DNA of 51,095 nucleotides. Source: Gammaproteobacteria bacterium (lineage in GTDB: Bacteria > Pseudomonadota > Gammaproteobacteria > GCA-001735895). Shown here piece after piece: positions 1-8,199 of this stretch. The notes beneath the pieces were generated by a model. It was given only the letters and a program-made list of their open reading frames with translations. It searched no databases and was not told the origin of the DNA. The stretch spans positions 1-51,095 of the forward strand of contig JAJDOF010000146.1 in the NCBI GenBank assembly GCA_022340305.1, in the 5' to 3' direction. A program made the translations under genes and the position numbers. How positions within the stretch are numbered: the first letter of the stretch is position 1; every line of letters begins with the position of its first letter.

Positions 1-657
1 GTTATATTCCTCTATTTCGATTACCCGTATTCCCTGTTCGAGTCCCCATTCCTTGTCACGATCACTGTAAAGTGCCCCGCGTATACCGATTTGCACCGTG
101 CGTTTGGGGTCCAGCAAACCTTCTTCGATGGCTCGCCTGAATGGAGTGCCGTGGGTATATTTGGATTCGCCAAAGTAACGATCGAGGGTATCGGTATGGG
201 CATCGAAGTGCACCATGCCCACCGGCTGAGCGCGACACAAGGCACGCATCACCGGCAGTGTGATCAGGTGATCGCCGCCTGCGCTAAGCGGCACGATTCC
301 CTGATTGACGACCTCGTTGTAGAAGGCTTGGATTCGTCCCAGGGTGTCTTCGATATCGACCGGGTTCACCGGCGTATCGCCGAGATCAGCACAACGGCAC
401 AACTCGAACGGCTTGATACCAGAAGCATGGTGCACATTGCGCGCCATGGTCGACAGGTCGCGAATCTGGCGCGGGCCATGACGGGCGCCGGCGCGATTGG
501 TGGTGCCACCGTCCCAGGGAACACCGATCAGGCCGATTTCAACTTCGTCGGCATCGGCCGGCGCCACGTAGGGGAGACGCATGAAGGTGGCGATGCCGGC
601 GAAGCGCGGTAAGTCATTGCCCGAAATTGGCTTGTAAGAAGTGGGTTTTGTGATCAT
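1..657 (-). CDS. Agmatinase / guanidinobutyrase family ureohydrolase (N-terminal part)
   Basis: Binuclear manganese enzyme that hydrolyses a guanidino compound (agmatine or 4-guanidinobutyrate) to urea and an amine. 219 codons are visible; the C-terminus, including the last metal-binding Asp-x-Asp pair, lies left of the window, so the gene is cut by the edge and not truncated biologically. The metal ligands seen are His120 in GGDH and Asp142, His144 and Asp146 in FDAHTD. An N-terminal PRFAGIATFMRLP segment and the GVPWDGGTTNRAGARHGP substrate loop are typical of the SpeB/GbuA group. The ATG at 657 gives the expected N-terminus. Substrate cannot be fixed from sequence; agmatinase versus guanidinobutyrase is open. 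Confidence 0.85.
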   Translation of the reverse strand, partial: MITKPTSYKPISGNDLPRFAGIATFMRLPYVAPADADEVEIGLIGVPWDGGTTNRAGARHGPRQIRDLSTMARNVHHASGIKPFELCRCADLGDTPVNPVDIEDTLGRIQAFYNEVVNQGIVPLSAGGDHLITLPVMRALCRAQPVGMVHFDAHTDTLDRYFGESKYTHGTPFRRAIEEGLLDPKRTVQIGIRGALYSDRDKEWGLEQGIRVIEIEEYN

Positions 658-772
658 AAATCGTGTCAGAATAAGCGTCTTTGCCGGCAGTATAAATCCA
701 ATGTCGTCGGTGTAGTAAATTTTTGTAACCGAGTGCCGGTTACCGCGACCCAATTGAAAAAGAAGTAATCGA

Positions 773-1765
773 GTGACCGAATCAGACCAGACCGAAATCA
801 GTCAGTACCATGCGCCGGGCTACCTGCGCAACGCGCATCTGCAGACTTTGCTCAACAGCCAGGGGCCACGCAAGTGGCGTGCCCGCGGTATATTGAGACA
901 CTTCGCCTCCGAAGCCCTGGTGCTGGTCGCCGAGGACGGTACGCGCCTGCTGGCGGAGCTTGATCGTGCGGGTGGCTCCGGTCCGACGGCGCTGGTGGTC
1001 TTGTTGCACGGCTGGGAGGGATCGAGCCGTTCGTCTTACCTGGTCACCACGGCGGCCAGGCTGCTGGCACAAGGTTTCGACGTGTTGCGTATCAACCTGC
1101 GTGATCACGGTGATTCGCATCATCTGAACCCGGAGTTATTCAATTCCACGCGCTCGCCCGAGGTGGCCAGCGCCTTGCAGGGCTTCGTCGATGAGCAGGA
1201 TTACCAGCGCTTATTTCTGGTCGGTTTTTCACTGGGAGGAAGTTTCGCGTTACGCATAGCGGCGGACCGGGGAGCTCAGCTCGGTCTGACTGCCTGTGTG
1301 GCGATTTGTCCTCCGACCGATCCGGCGCGGGCGATGGATGCATTGAATAACGGATTTTTTGTCTACGAGAACTACTTTTTCCGGCGTTGGCACGAATCCC
1401 TGCAGCGCAAGCTTGAGTGTTTTCCGGAGCTTGATTATGCCGAGGACCTGGCTCGGGCCAAATCCCTGGATGACCTGAACCGCTTGCTGATTCCTCGGCA
1501 TACCATCTACGAGCGCGTCGAGGACTATTTTGCCGCTTACGCGCTGGTCGGTGCGCGCCTGTCGGCGCTGGCTTCACCCGCCTACCTGATTGCCACCCAA
1601 GATGATCCGATAATTCCAGTCGCTGATCTCGCGCGCATCGACCCGATCGAGCAGCTGCACATCGAGACCTGCCGATATGGCGGGCATTGCGGCTTTATCC
1701 AGAACCTGGCTGCGCACAGTTGGGCCGAGGATCGCATCCTGCAGATTCTGCAGCAATATCGATGA
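773..1765 (+). CDS. YheT-family alpha/beta hydrolase
   Basis: 330 residues, a normal length for the YheT/COG0429 hydrolase group. The N-terminus carries the family hallmark YLRNAHLQTL. HGWEGSSRS near residue 80 forms the oxyanion region, GFSLGG holds the nucleophilic serine, DDPIIP supplies the acid and GGHCGF the catalytic histidine. No signal peptide or membrane segment is visible, so it is probably cytoplasmic or peripheral. Start is GTG at 773, the only start that keeps the complete family N-terminus. Its physiological substrate (esters or lipids) is not known from sequence. It stands alone: the next gene converges on it 35 bp away. Confidence 0.85.
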   Translation: MTESDQTEISQYHAPGYLRNAHLQTLLNSQGPRKWRARGILRHFASEALVLVAEDGTRLLAELDRAGGSGPTALVVLLHGWEGSSRSSYLVTTAARLLAQGFDVLRINLRDHGDSHHLNPELFNSTRSPEVASALQGFVDEQDYQRLFLVGFSLGGSFALRIAADRGAQLGLTACVAICPPTDPARAMDALNNGFFVYENYFFRRWHESLQRKLECFPELDYAEDLARAKSLDDLNRLLIPRHTIYERVEDYFAAYALVGARLSALASPAYLIATQDDPIIPVADLARIDPIEQLHIETCRYGGHCGFIQNLAAHSWAEDRILQILQQYR

Positions 1766-1800
1766 TGTTCCTGTTGACGCAGAGTAACCCTCTCGCGGCG

Positions 1801-2580
1801 CTATTTTTGTTTGCTGATCTCTGCCAGCAGGCGTTGTTCCATGGCCCTGATTTCGGCACTTAGCGTCTCTTTCATATCGAGTCGCGCCTCCTTGGCCAAC
1901 TCGTCTTCGCTACTGTGCATGGCGTTGACGATGATCGCGATAAACAGGTTCAACATGGTGAATGTCGTCACCAGGATATAGACCACAAAAAAGGCCCAGG
2001 CGCTCGGGTGTTGCTCCATCACCGGGCGCACGATTCCCATCGACCAGCTTTCCAGGGTCATGATCTGAAAAAGTGTATACATGGTGTTGCCGAGGGTGCC
2101 GAACCACTGCGGAAAATTTTCACTGTAAAGATGTGTGCCGACCACGGCAAATACGTAGAAAAATAGCATCATGATGCTGGCGACCGAGGCGATTCCGGGG
2201 ATTGCCGATAGCAGGCCTTCGATCACCTTGCGCATGGTCGGCACCATCGACAGCAGGCGCAACACCCGTAGCACGCGCAGTGCACGCAGCGCGGCAAAGG
2301 CCTGGCTGCCCGGAATCAGCGCGACCAGCACCACGGCGGTGTCAAACAGGCTCCAGGGCTGGGTAAAAAAACGCAGGCGGTGAACGTAAAGACGCAATAG
2401 CAGTTCGATCACGAACACGTTCAGAATAAGCACATTAGCCAGTAACAGCCAGCTACCGTAGGCTTGCATCAGCGGTTTTGAAGTTTCCATGCCGAGAATG
2501 ACGGCATTGATCACGATGAGGATGATGATGAATCGTTGTATTGAGCTGCTTTCGATGAAGACCTGAATTTTTGCTTTCAT
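1801..2580 (-). CDS. Bacterial voltage-gated sodium channel (BacNav)
   Basis: Single-domain, six-transmembrane cation channel subunit of 259 residues that should assemble as a tetramer. S1 begins near residue 15, S4 near residue 100 has four arginines at three-residue spacing in RALRVLRVLRLL, and the pore loop carries TLESWSM followed by GIVRP. That filter is the same heptad as in the crystallised channel NavAb and differs from the TLESWAS of NaChBac; the ring of four glutamates selects for sodium. S6 ends near residue 222, followed by a charged helical tail (about 225-259) that fits the C-terminal four-helix coiled coil of this family. It is monocistronic. Likely roles, by analogy, are sodium homeostasis, motility or pH response. 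Confidence 0.92.
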   Translation of the reverse strand: MKAKIQVFIESSSIQRFIIILIVINAVILGMETSKPLMQAYGSWLLLANVLILNVFVIELLLRLYVHRLRFFTQPWSLFDTAVVLVALIPGSQAFAALRALRVLRVLRLLSMVPTMRKVIEGLLSAIPGIASVASIMMLFFYVFAVVGTHLYSENFPQWFGTLGNTMYTLFQIMTLESWSMGIVRPVMEQHPSAWAFFVVYILVTTFTMLNLFIAIIVNAMHSSEDELAKEARLDMKETLSAEIRAMEQRLLAEISKQK

Positions 2581-2655
2581 TTATTTCCGGGCCCGGCTTG
2601 CCGCAAGGGCAAGCCGGACAATGCTGAAGACGATGCAACTTTAACCGAGTTGTGG

Positions 2656-3327
2656 CTAGTTTTCACCGTTCATAAAACCCAGCAGATGCAGCAGGCTGGT
2701 AAACAGGTTGAAAATACTGACAAACAGCGTCACCGTCGCCATCACGTAATTGGTTTCGCCACCGTGGATAATGGCGCTGGTCTGATACAGAATCAATCCG
2801 GACATCAACAGCACGAACATCGATGAAACGGCAAGCGACAGCATCGGCATTTGCAGAAACAGGGCTCCCAGACCGGCAAGGAAGGCGACCAGGATGCCGA
2901 CCATCAGAAATCCGCCCATAAAGCTGAAGTCCTTACGGCTGACGAGCGCATAGCCTGACAGACCGAGGAAGATAGCGCCGGTCGAACCCATCGCCATCAT
3001 GATGATGCTGCCGCCGTTTGCAAGGCTTAGATAGGCGTTCAGAATCGGCCCAAGGGTGTAGCCCATGAATCCTGTCAGGGCAAACACCAGTGCTATTCCC
3101 AGGCCCTGGTTACGGAATTTGGTGATCGCGAACAACAGGCCAAAATAGCCGACGAGTGTCAACATGATCCCGGGGTGGGGCAAGTTCAGCATCATCGAAA
3201 CACCCGCCACCAGTCCACTGAATATCAGCGTTAGAGACAGCAGAGTGTAGGTGTTGCGAATGACCGTGTTGGCCGGTATCGAGGCCGCGCCCGGGCGGCT
3301 GGTTATGGTGCTTGATTGCGTAGACAT
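2656..3327 (-). CDS. Bax inhibitor-1 / YccA family membrane protein
   Basis: 223 residues with seven hydrophobic segments and a short polar N-terminus, as in the BI-1/YccA/YbhL family. In E. coli YccA modulates the FtsH protease, and some bacterial relatives are pH-dependent calcium leaks; which applies here is unknown. The ATG at 3327 is chosen because a GGAG motif stands about nine bases upstream; an in-frame TTG at 3357 would add ten residues but overlaps that ribosome binding site. The gene lies 54 bp downstream of the hibernation factor gene on the same strand and may be co-transcribed with it. Confidence 0.88.
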   Translation of the reverse strand: MSTQSSTITSRPGAASIPANTVIRNTYTLLSLTLIFSGLVAGVSMMLNLPHPGIMLTLVGYFGLLFAITKFRNQGLGIALVFALTGFMGYTLGPILNAYLSLANGGSIIMMAMGSTGAIFLGLSGYALVSRKDFSFMGGFLMVGILVAFLAGLGALFLQMPMLSLAVSSMFVLLMSGLILYQTSAIIHGGETNYVMATVTLFVSIFNLFTSLLHLLGFMNGEN

Positions 3328-3380
3328 GATTTGGTTGCTCCAGTTAGTTTGTTTCAATGGACTGCGATCGAGCCCGGTAA

Positions 3381-3728
3381 TTAGTTCATTTCAGCGAAGC
3401 GGTGGTACTGCAAAGCGCGATGCTGATCACGATGTCGTGTCAGGCGCCGGCGCAGGGTACGCCCGGCGCGATTGGCGGCGCGGTCGATGGCCACGTAGAG
3501 GTTCGCTTCGGTGTCTTCCACCACGATGTCGGGAATACGAGGCAATACCAGCTGAATCTTGCAGCATTTGTCGGCACCACCGCGGGGCCCATTGGTGTCG
3601 GAAAGACGAACCAGCACACGCTGAATCTGCTCATTGCCTGCGCTCAGGGCAAATCCCAGGCGACGCTTTATGTGGTTGCGCAGAGCTTTGCTGAGTGAAA
3701 AATGTCGAGCTTGCATATCGATTTTCAT
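3381..3728 (-). CDS. HPF/RaiA-like ribosome hibernation factor
   Basis: 115-residue small protein with the sigma-54-modulation/S30EA fold pattern: an N-terminal MKIDMQARHFSLSKALRNHI strand-helix, a central strand with the conserved DIVVEDTEANLYVAID segment, and a basic C-terminus (RRRLTRHRDQHR). It lacks the long C-terminal dimerisation domain, so it is a short-type HPF or RaiA protein that binds the 30S decoding centre in stationary phase. A GGAGA ribosome binding site sits eight bases before the ATG. The AT-rich 3729-3857 segment upstream must hold its promoter, but I cannot pick one unambiguously. Not located in an rpoN cluster, unlike the usual hpf. Confidence 0.85.
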   Translation of the reverse strand: MKIDMQARHFSLSKALRNHIKRRLGFALSAGNEQIQRVLVRLSDTNGPRGGADKCCKIQLVLPRIPDIVVEDTEANLYVAIDRAANRAGRTLRRRLTRHRDQHRALQYHRFAEMN

Positions 3729-3857
3729 TTTTGTCTCCAGACTGTGACGTGGTTTTACACAGTTCTGAATACTAGGATAAATTTATAATCAGTAAAATTC
3801 GATTATTATCTATTAATTAGTCGAAAAATACGAAGTATCGAGACTGTCGAATTGTCT

Positions 3858-4574
3858 TCAGGATAGCGTCAGGTAAATCATGCGCAACGCCAGCAGGGTA
3901 AGCGCCCACTTGAGGATGCGCCGAAACAGGGCTTCCGGTACCTGGTAGCGAATGCGGGTGCCAATAAGCGCGCCGATGATGACGGCGCAGGACATTCCGA
4001 GGATTACTTGCCAGTATTCGCCGAATGAAAATCCCAGCAGGGAGAATAACATCACCTTGGTCAGGTGCGTAAAGGTTGTCATCAAGGCGCCGCTTACCAC
4101 CAGCGCGTCGCGCTTCAGCCCGCGTGCCATGAGCGCGGCCTGACTCATCGGGCCGGTGGCGCCGACAAGCATGCTCAGCCCGGTCTGGAGCGCCCCGATG
4201 AAGACGAACTCGCCAGGTGGGGGCCTGTTGAATTTCGGTGCCGGCCCCCAGGTGATGTACAGGATATAGGCGGCGATGAATAATGGCGTGTATTCAAGGT
4301 TGATTTCACGCGCAATGGCTGCGGCAATGCCACCGCCCAGGATTGATCCGGCGATAAAGGCGAGCACGAACTCCCAGCGCAGGAAGCGCCAGCCAAACAA
4401 GGCTCGGCTCGAATTTGCAAACAACTGCACCACCGCATGCACCGGTACGATTGCGGCGGCCGGCAAGAAGCCGGGCATGATGGCGATCAGCATCATGCCG
4501 CCACCGATCCCGGTAATCGCGGTTACCATGGAGGTTGCACCGGCAATCAGAACTATCAGGGCGTCACTGGACAA
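3858..4574 (-). CDS. TauE/SafE-family anion exporter
   Basis: 238-residue polytopic membrane protein with the GATSMVTAITGIGGG loop and two similar halves, as in the TauE/SafE (sulfite exporter) family, whose members move sulfite, sulfoacetate or other organic anions. About seven hydrophobic segments are visible. The start is a TTG at 4574; no ATG or GTG lies upstream in frame, and only a weak AGGG is present, so the N-terminus is less certain. There is no adjacent taurine or sulfur oxidation gene, so the substrate cannot be inferred from context. Confidence 0.85.
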   Translation of the reverse strand: MSSDALIVLIAGATSMVTAITGIGGGMMLIAIMPGFLPAAAIVPVHAVVQLFANSSRALFGWRFLRWEFVLAFIAGSILGGGIAAAIAREINLEYTPLFIAAYILYITWGPAPKFNRPPPGEFVFIGALQTGLSMLVGATGPMSQAALMARGLKRDALVVSGALMTTFTHLTKVMLFSLLGFSFGEYWQVILGMSCAVIIGALIGTRIRYQVPEALFRRILKWALTLLALRMIYLTLS

Positions 4575-4688
4575 AGCGTGACTGCGCCCTGTTTTTGAGC
4601 GTCAGGTAATTGGTCGGGTGGGTTTGCACGCCGGCTTTCACCGGGCAGATAGCTGTTCGGTTAACAGCCGGAAGGCGAATTTGAGAAA

Positions 4689-4877
4689 CTAGTTGTAGCC
4701 GAGAATAACGACATGTTCGACACCTTCCTCGTCGGTTTTGTCGCGTTCGATATGTTCCAGACCATATTGTTCCTTTTCGACGTAGCGAGGATCGCCGTAA
4801 TATGAGTTTACCGGTGAACTCGCCCACGGGGACGAAAGCAGCGAATCGAATTTTGGCGCAGGTACTTTTTTGTTCAT
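4689..4877 (-). CDS. Small hypothetical protein (62 aa)
   Basis: Not recognised. The product is 62 residues, hydrophilic, rich in Lys, Glu, Asp and Tyr, without a signal peptide or membrane segment; it begins MNKKVPAPKFDSLL and ends HVVILGYN. It is treated as real because the ATG is preceded by AAGG at a nine-base spacing, the upstream 4880-4990 region is AT-rich and promoter-like, and no competing gene occupies the interval between tauE and dinB. Residues 30-50 are strongly charged (PRYVEKEQYGLEHIERDK). Function unknown. Confidence 0.55.
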   Translation of the reverse strand: MNKKVPAPKFDSLLSSPWASSPVNSYYGDPRYVEKEQYGLEHIERDKTDEEGVEHVVILGYN

Positions 4878-5003
4878 GACGTGCTAACCTTTTACCCAGG
4901 TAAGTTAGAGGAGATTGTTATCAATTTACATTGAATGTAGATCATAACTAACTGATATACAAAAACAAGTGTAAATGTCACATATTTTCAAGATGACAAA
5001 TTT

Positions 5004-6089
5004 TCAGATCGAGTCAGTCTCAAACATGTCCATCTGCCCACTGGTATCGGTCAGATCAAGCAGGCGCACCCCGAGGCCGAGCAGGCGCACAGGGACAGCG
5101 CCGCGTTGCCAGGCTTCTTCGCAGAGCATCCCGTAATCGCCGAGATTGGGAGTGGTTTGCTGTCTTTCGATGGTCGTCTGGCTGAAATCAAAGAACTTCA
5201 TTTTGAGAAAACAGTTTTGAATGCGGTAATCGGTGTCCAGTCGCTGCAGGCGAGGCTGCAACGATTCGAGTAATTCCGGCAGCTTTTGCAGGCAATTTTG
5301 CAGGTCGGGTAAGTCATGGTCATAGGTATTTTCGACGCTTACCGATTTTCGACGCCACTCGGAGACTACCGGTCGGTTGTCGATACCGTGTGCGAGTCGG
5401 TGAATGTGGTCACCGAACTGGCCAAATTTATGCACGAACTGGAAGATATCGTAAGCGCGTATGTCGGCACAGGTTTTGATACCCTGTTGCTCGAGTCGCT
5501 CGGCGGTGACCTTGCCGACTCCCCAGATGCGATTGACCGGCAGGTCCAGCAGGAAACTGTCTACCTGTTGCGGTGTCACCACGTATTGACCATTGGGCTT
5601 GTTGAGATCGCTTGCGATCTTGGCAATGAATTTGTTGGGCGCGATCCCTGCAGACACGGTGATGCCGATGGTGTCGGCGACGCGTTGGCGGATTTCGCGT
5701 GCGATCAGGGTTGCGCTGCCGTGACACCGAGGGCAATCTGAAACGTCGAGAAATGCTTCATCGAGCGATAATGGCTCGATTCGGTCGGTGTAGTCATTGA
5801 AAATTTCATGCATGCGGCGCGAGGCCTCGCGATACACCGACATGCGGCCGGGAATCAGGATTAAATGTGGACAACGCTTCAATGCAGTGGCGCTTGCCAT
5901 TGCCGAGTGCACGCCAAACTTGCGCGCCTCGTAGCTTGCGGTGGCGATGACCCCGCGCCTTGTGGCGCTGCCGCCAACGGCAATCGGCTTGCCTCGCAGT
6001 GCAGGATTGTCGCGTACTTCGACCGCAGCGTAAAAACAGTCTGCATCGATGTGGATAATTTTACGAGTGCCGTGTGGGGCTGGATTCAC
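5004..6089 (-). CDS. dinB: DNA polymerase IV (Y-family translesion polymerase)
   Basis: 361-residue error-prone polymerase that extends mismatched or lesion-containing primers. The N-terminus has IHIDADCFYAAVE with catalytic Asp, followed near residue 100 by SLDEAFLDVS with the second acidic pair. The helix-hairpin-helix thumb (VGKVTAERL) and the little-finger domain follow. The C-terminus ends QMDMFETDSI, which resembles the beta-clamp binding motif (Q-x-x-M/L-F). Start is GTG at 6089, directly before the conserved catalytic segment. Divergent from the alaX-like gene with 66 bp between starts; I see no clear LexA box (CTG-N10-CAG) in that gap. Confidence 0.95.
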   Translation of the reverse strand: MNPAPHGTRKIIHIDADCFYAAVEVRDNPALRGKPIAVGGSATRRGVIATASYEARKFGVHSAMASATALKRCPHLILIPGRMSVYREASRRMHEIFNDYTDRIEPLSLDEAFLDVSDCPRCHGSATLIAREIRQRVADTIGITVSAGIAPNKFIAKIASDLNKPNGQYVVTPQQVDSFLLDLPVNRIWGVGKVTAERLEQQGIKTCADIRAYDIFQFVHKFGQFGDHIHRLAHGIDNRPVVSEWRRKSVSVENTYDHDLPDLQNCLQKLPELLESLQPRLQRLDTDYRIQNCFLKMKFFDFSQTTIERQQTTPNLGDYGMLCEEAWQRGAVPVRLLGLGVRLLDLTDTSGQMDMFETDSI

Positions 6090-6155
6090 TGATCGATTAC
6101 TTGCTTCGGACTTCAGGCTGGGTAAAAATCACCGCTTAACCGGCGGGATCCAGCG

Positions 6156-6869
6156 ATGACGGAAAAAGTATTTTACCAAGACAGTTACCAGAAGACACTA
6201 TCCAGTGAGGTCGTCGAAGTCCTCGACGACGGTTTACTGCTGGCGGCCACCATATTTTATCCACTGGGTGGGGGCCAGCCTGGCGATCATGGCGTTTTGA
6301 CCATCAACGAGAGCGACTACACCGTGGTGGATACGCGTTACGCCGACGATGGTCACAATATCGTGCATTACCTCGATAGTGCGGATTTGAGCGGGATAAA
6401 GGCGGGTGATCGGGTTGATATGCAAATTGACTGGGAACGTCGACACCGCCTGATGCGCATGCACACCAGCATGCACTTGTTGTGTTCGCTGATTACCGCG
6501 CAGGCGACTGGCGGTTCGGTCGGAGAAACCGAGAGCCGACTCGACTTTGACCTGCAGGGGCAGGTGATCGACAAGGAGCAGCTGACCGCCGAATTAAACG
6601 AATTGATCGCGCGAGCGTTGCCGGTCACCGTTGGTGCGATCACCGATGCGGAGCTCGACAAGAATCCCGAACTGGTGCGAACCATGTCGGTACAGCCGCC
6701 GCGTGGTCATGGCAGGGTACGCACGATATCGATCGAAGACACGGATTTTCAGCCTTGCGGTGGCACTCATGTGCGCAACACCGCCGAGATCGGCGAATTG
6801 CTGATCACCGGTCTCAAAAACAAGGGTCGGCAGAATAAGCGCATCAGCGTGGCACTGGTCACACCCTGA
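6156..6869 (+). CDS. Alanyl-tRNA editing protein (AlaX-like)
   Basis: Free-standing trans-editing hydrolase that removes serine or glycine from mischarged tRNA-Ala. 237 residues match the AlaX-M class, larger than the bare editing domain and lacking the aminoacylation domain of AlaRS. The zinc site is intact: His103 and His107 in HTSMH, and Cys201 and His205 in CGGTH. The N-terminal beta-barrel with YPLGGGQPGDHG corresponds to the AlaRS editing-domain entry motif. ATG at 6156. Monocistronic, with a 94-base gap before the ChaN-like gene. Confidence 0.9.
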   Translation: MTEKVFYQDSYQKTLSSEVVEVLDDGLLLAATIFYPLGGGQPGDHGVLTINESDYTVVDTRYADDGHNIVHYLDSADLSGIKAGDRVDMQIDWERRHRLMRMHTSMHLLCSLITAQATGGSVGETESRLDFDLQGQVIDKEQLTAELNELIARALPVTVGAITDAELDKNPELVRTMSVQPPRGHGRVRTISIEDTDFQPCGGTHVRNTAEIGELLITGLKNKGRQNKRISVALVTP

Positions 6870-6963
6870 TTCGACTTCGCAGCAAAACGGGTTGGTCCGG
6901 ATGCGGTTGGTTTGCGTATCCATTTAACGATTTCGTGTGCGAATCATGTGGAGTAGGTATTCG

Positions 6964-8199
6964 GTGAAAATTTCGGCAGTTAATTTTCTGACCAGGCTGT
7001 GCTTTATCGCTTCCTGTTGCGCGCTCGGCAGCTTTCAGGCGGCCGCGGCAGATGATGGCGCGCCGCAGTGTACAGCGCAGGTGGCGCAGTGGCTGGACCC
7101 GGCCAGTGGCGCAGAGCTTGCACCGCGCAAGCTGTTTGATCGGCTCGCCAGCAAGCCGATAGTGTTGCTGGGCGAGGCGCATGACAACCGGGCGCATCAC
7201 CGTTGGCAGCACGACATGCTGGCAGCGCTGCATTCGCGTAATGCCAACCTGATGCTAGGCCTGGAAATGCTGCCGCGCCAGGCGCAGCCGACACTCGATG
7301 ACTGGAGCCAGGGTGAACTTGACGAGGCAACCTTCCTCGAACAGTCAAAATGGAACGAGGTATGGGGTTTTGATCCCGACCTGTACTTGCCGTTACTGTA
7401 TTTTGCGCGCATGAACCGTCTGCCAGTCCTGGCGCTCAATATCGATCGAAAACTGGTAGCGAAAGTCGGTGCCGAGGGCTGGCAGGCGCTGGATTCGAGC
7501 GAACGCATGGGGTTATCGGACCCGGCGCCGGCCAGTGCCGATTACCGGCGCCGACTCGGTGAGCTCTATGCATACAAGCTGCAGTTGCGCGGCCATAGCG
7601 AAGATATTGTCGCTGGGACCGGCGATCAGGACCTGCAGGCGATTATGCAAAGCGAGGGTTTTGCGAATTTTGTCGACGCCCAGCTAACCTGGGACCGGGC
7701 CATGGCAGAAGCCCTTGCGGCGGCCCATCTGCGTGACCCTGAAGCGCTTATTGTCGGCATTATCGGCCGTGGACACCTCGAGTATGGAAATGGTATTCCG
7801 CATCAACTGGCCGACCTTGGCATCGATGATGTCGAGGTGCTGTTACCCGTCGATGCCGACGACGCCTGCGCTGCGCTGGCGGACAAGGTGGCCGATGCGG
7901 TATTCGTCGTGGAGACCGAGGAATACCGGGATGAACCACGGCCACGCCTGGGTATCATGATCGAAACTGCGGAGAACGGTGTGCGCGTGATGGAAGTGAT
8001 CGCGGATAGCGTGGCCGAGCGCGCGGGTATGCTGGCCGGCGACATTATTCAGCAGGCAGCCGGTTTCGCGGTTGGGACCACGGGCGAACTGATCGAGGTG
8101 GTTCAACGCCAGGCTGCCGGGACCTGGTTACCGCTCAAGGTGTTACGTGAAGATAAAAACCAGGAGCTGATCGCCCGGTTCCCGCAAAGCTTTGAATAG
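6964..8199 (+). CDS. ChaN-family protein with C-terminal PDZ domain
   Basis: Secreted or periplasmic protein of about 411 residues. A cleavable signal peptide (basic start, hydrophobic core, AAAADD) covers roughly residues 1-30. Residues about 45-290 are the ChaN/DUF399 domain, recognisable from IVLLGEAHDN near its start and GRGHLEYGNGIP near its end; ChaN relatives bind haem or iron. Residues about 320-400 form a PDZ domain (LGIMIETAENGVRV, followed by AERAGMLAGDII). The GTG at 6964 is preferred because it gives a clean signal peptide and a GGAG lies about ten bases before it; ATG 6946 and GTG 6937 are alternatives. Overlaps the next gene by eight bases, suggesting translational coupling. 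Confidence 0.82.
   Translation: MKISAVNFLTRLCFIASCCALGSFQAAAADDGAPQCTAQVAQWLDPASGAELAPRKLFDRLASKPIVLLGEAHDNRAHHRWQHDMLAALHSRNANLMLGLEMLPRQAQPTLDDWSQGELDEATFLEQSKWNEVWGFDPDLYLPLLYFARMNRLPVLALNIDRKLVAKVGAEGWQALDSSERMGLSDPAPASADYRRRLGELYAYKLQLRGHSEDIVAGTGDQDLQAIMQSEGFANFVDAQLTWDRAMAEALAAAHLRDPEALIVGIIGRGHLEYGNGIPHQLADLGIDDVEVLLPVDADDACAALADKVADAVFVVETEEYRDEPRPRLGIMIETAENGVRVMEVIADSVAERAGMLAGDIIQQAAGFAVGTTGELIEVVQRQAAGTWLPLKVLREDKNQELIARFPQSFE

Noticed and set aside
91-612. Forward open frame (173 codons) at the left edge
   Set aside because: Antisense of the agmatinase-family gene, whose metal ligands are intact on the reverse strand.
6090-6155. LexA box between dinB and the alanyl-tRNA editing gene
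   Set aside because: No CTG-N10-CAG with a plausible core in this 66-base gap; SOS control cannot be claimed.
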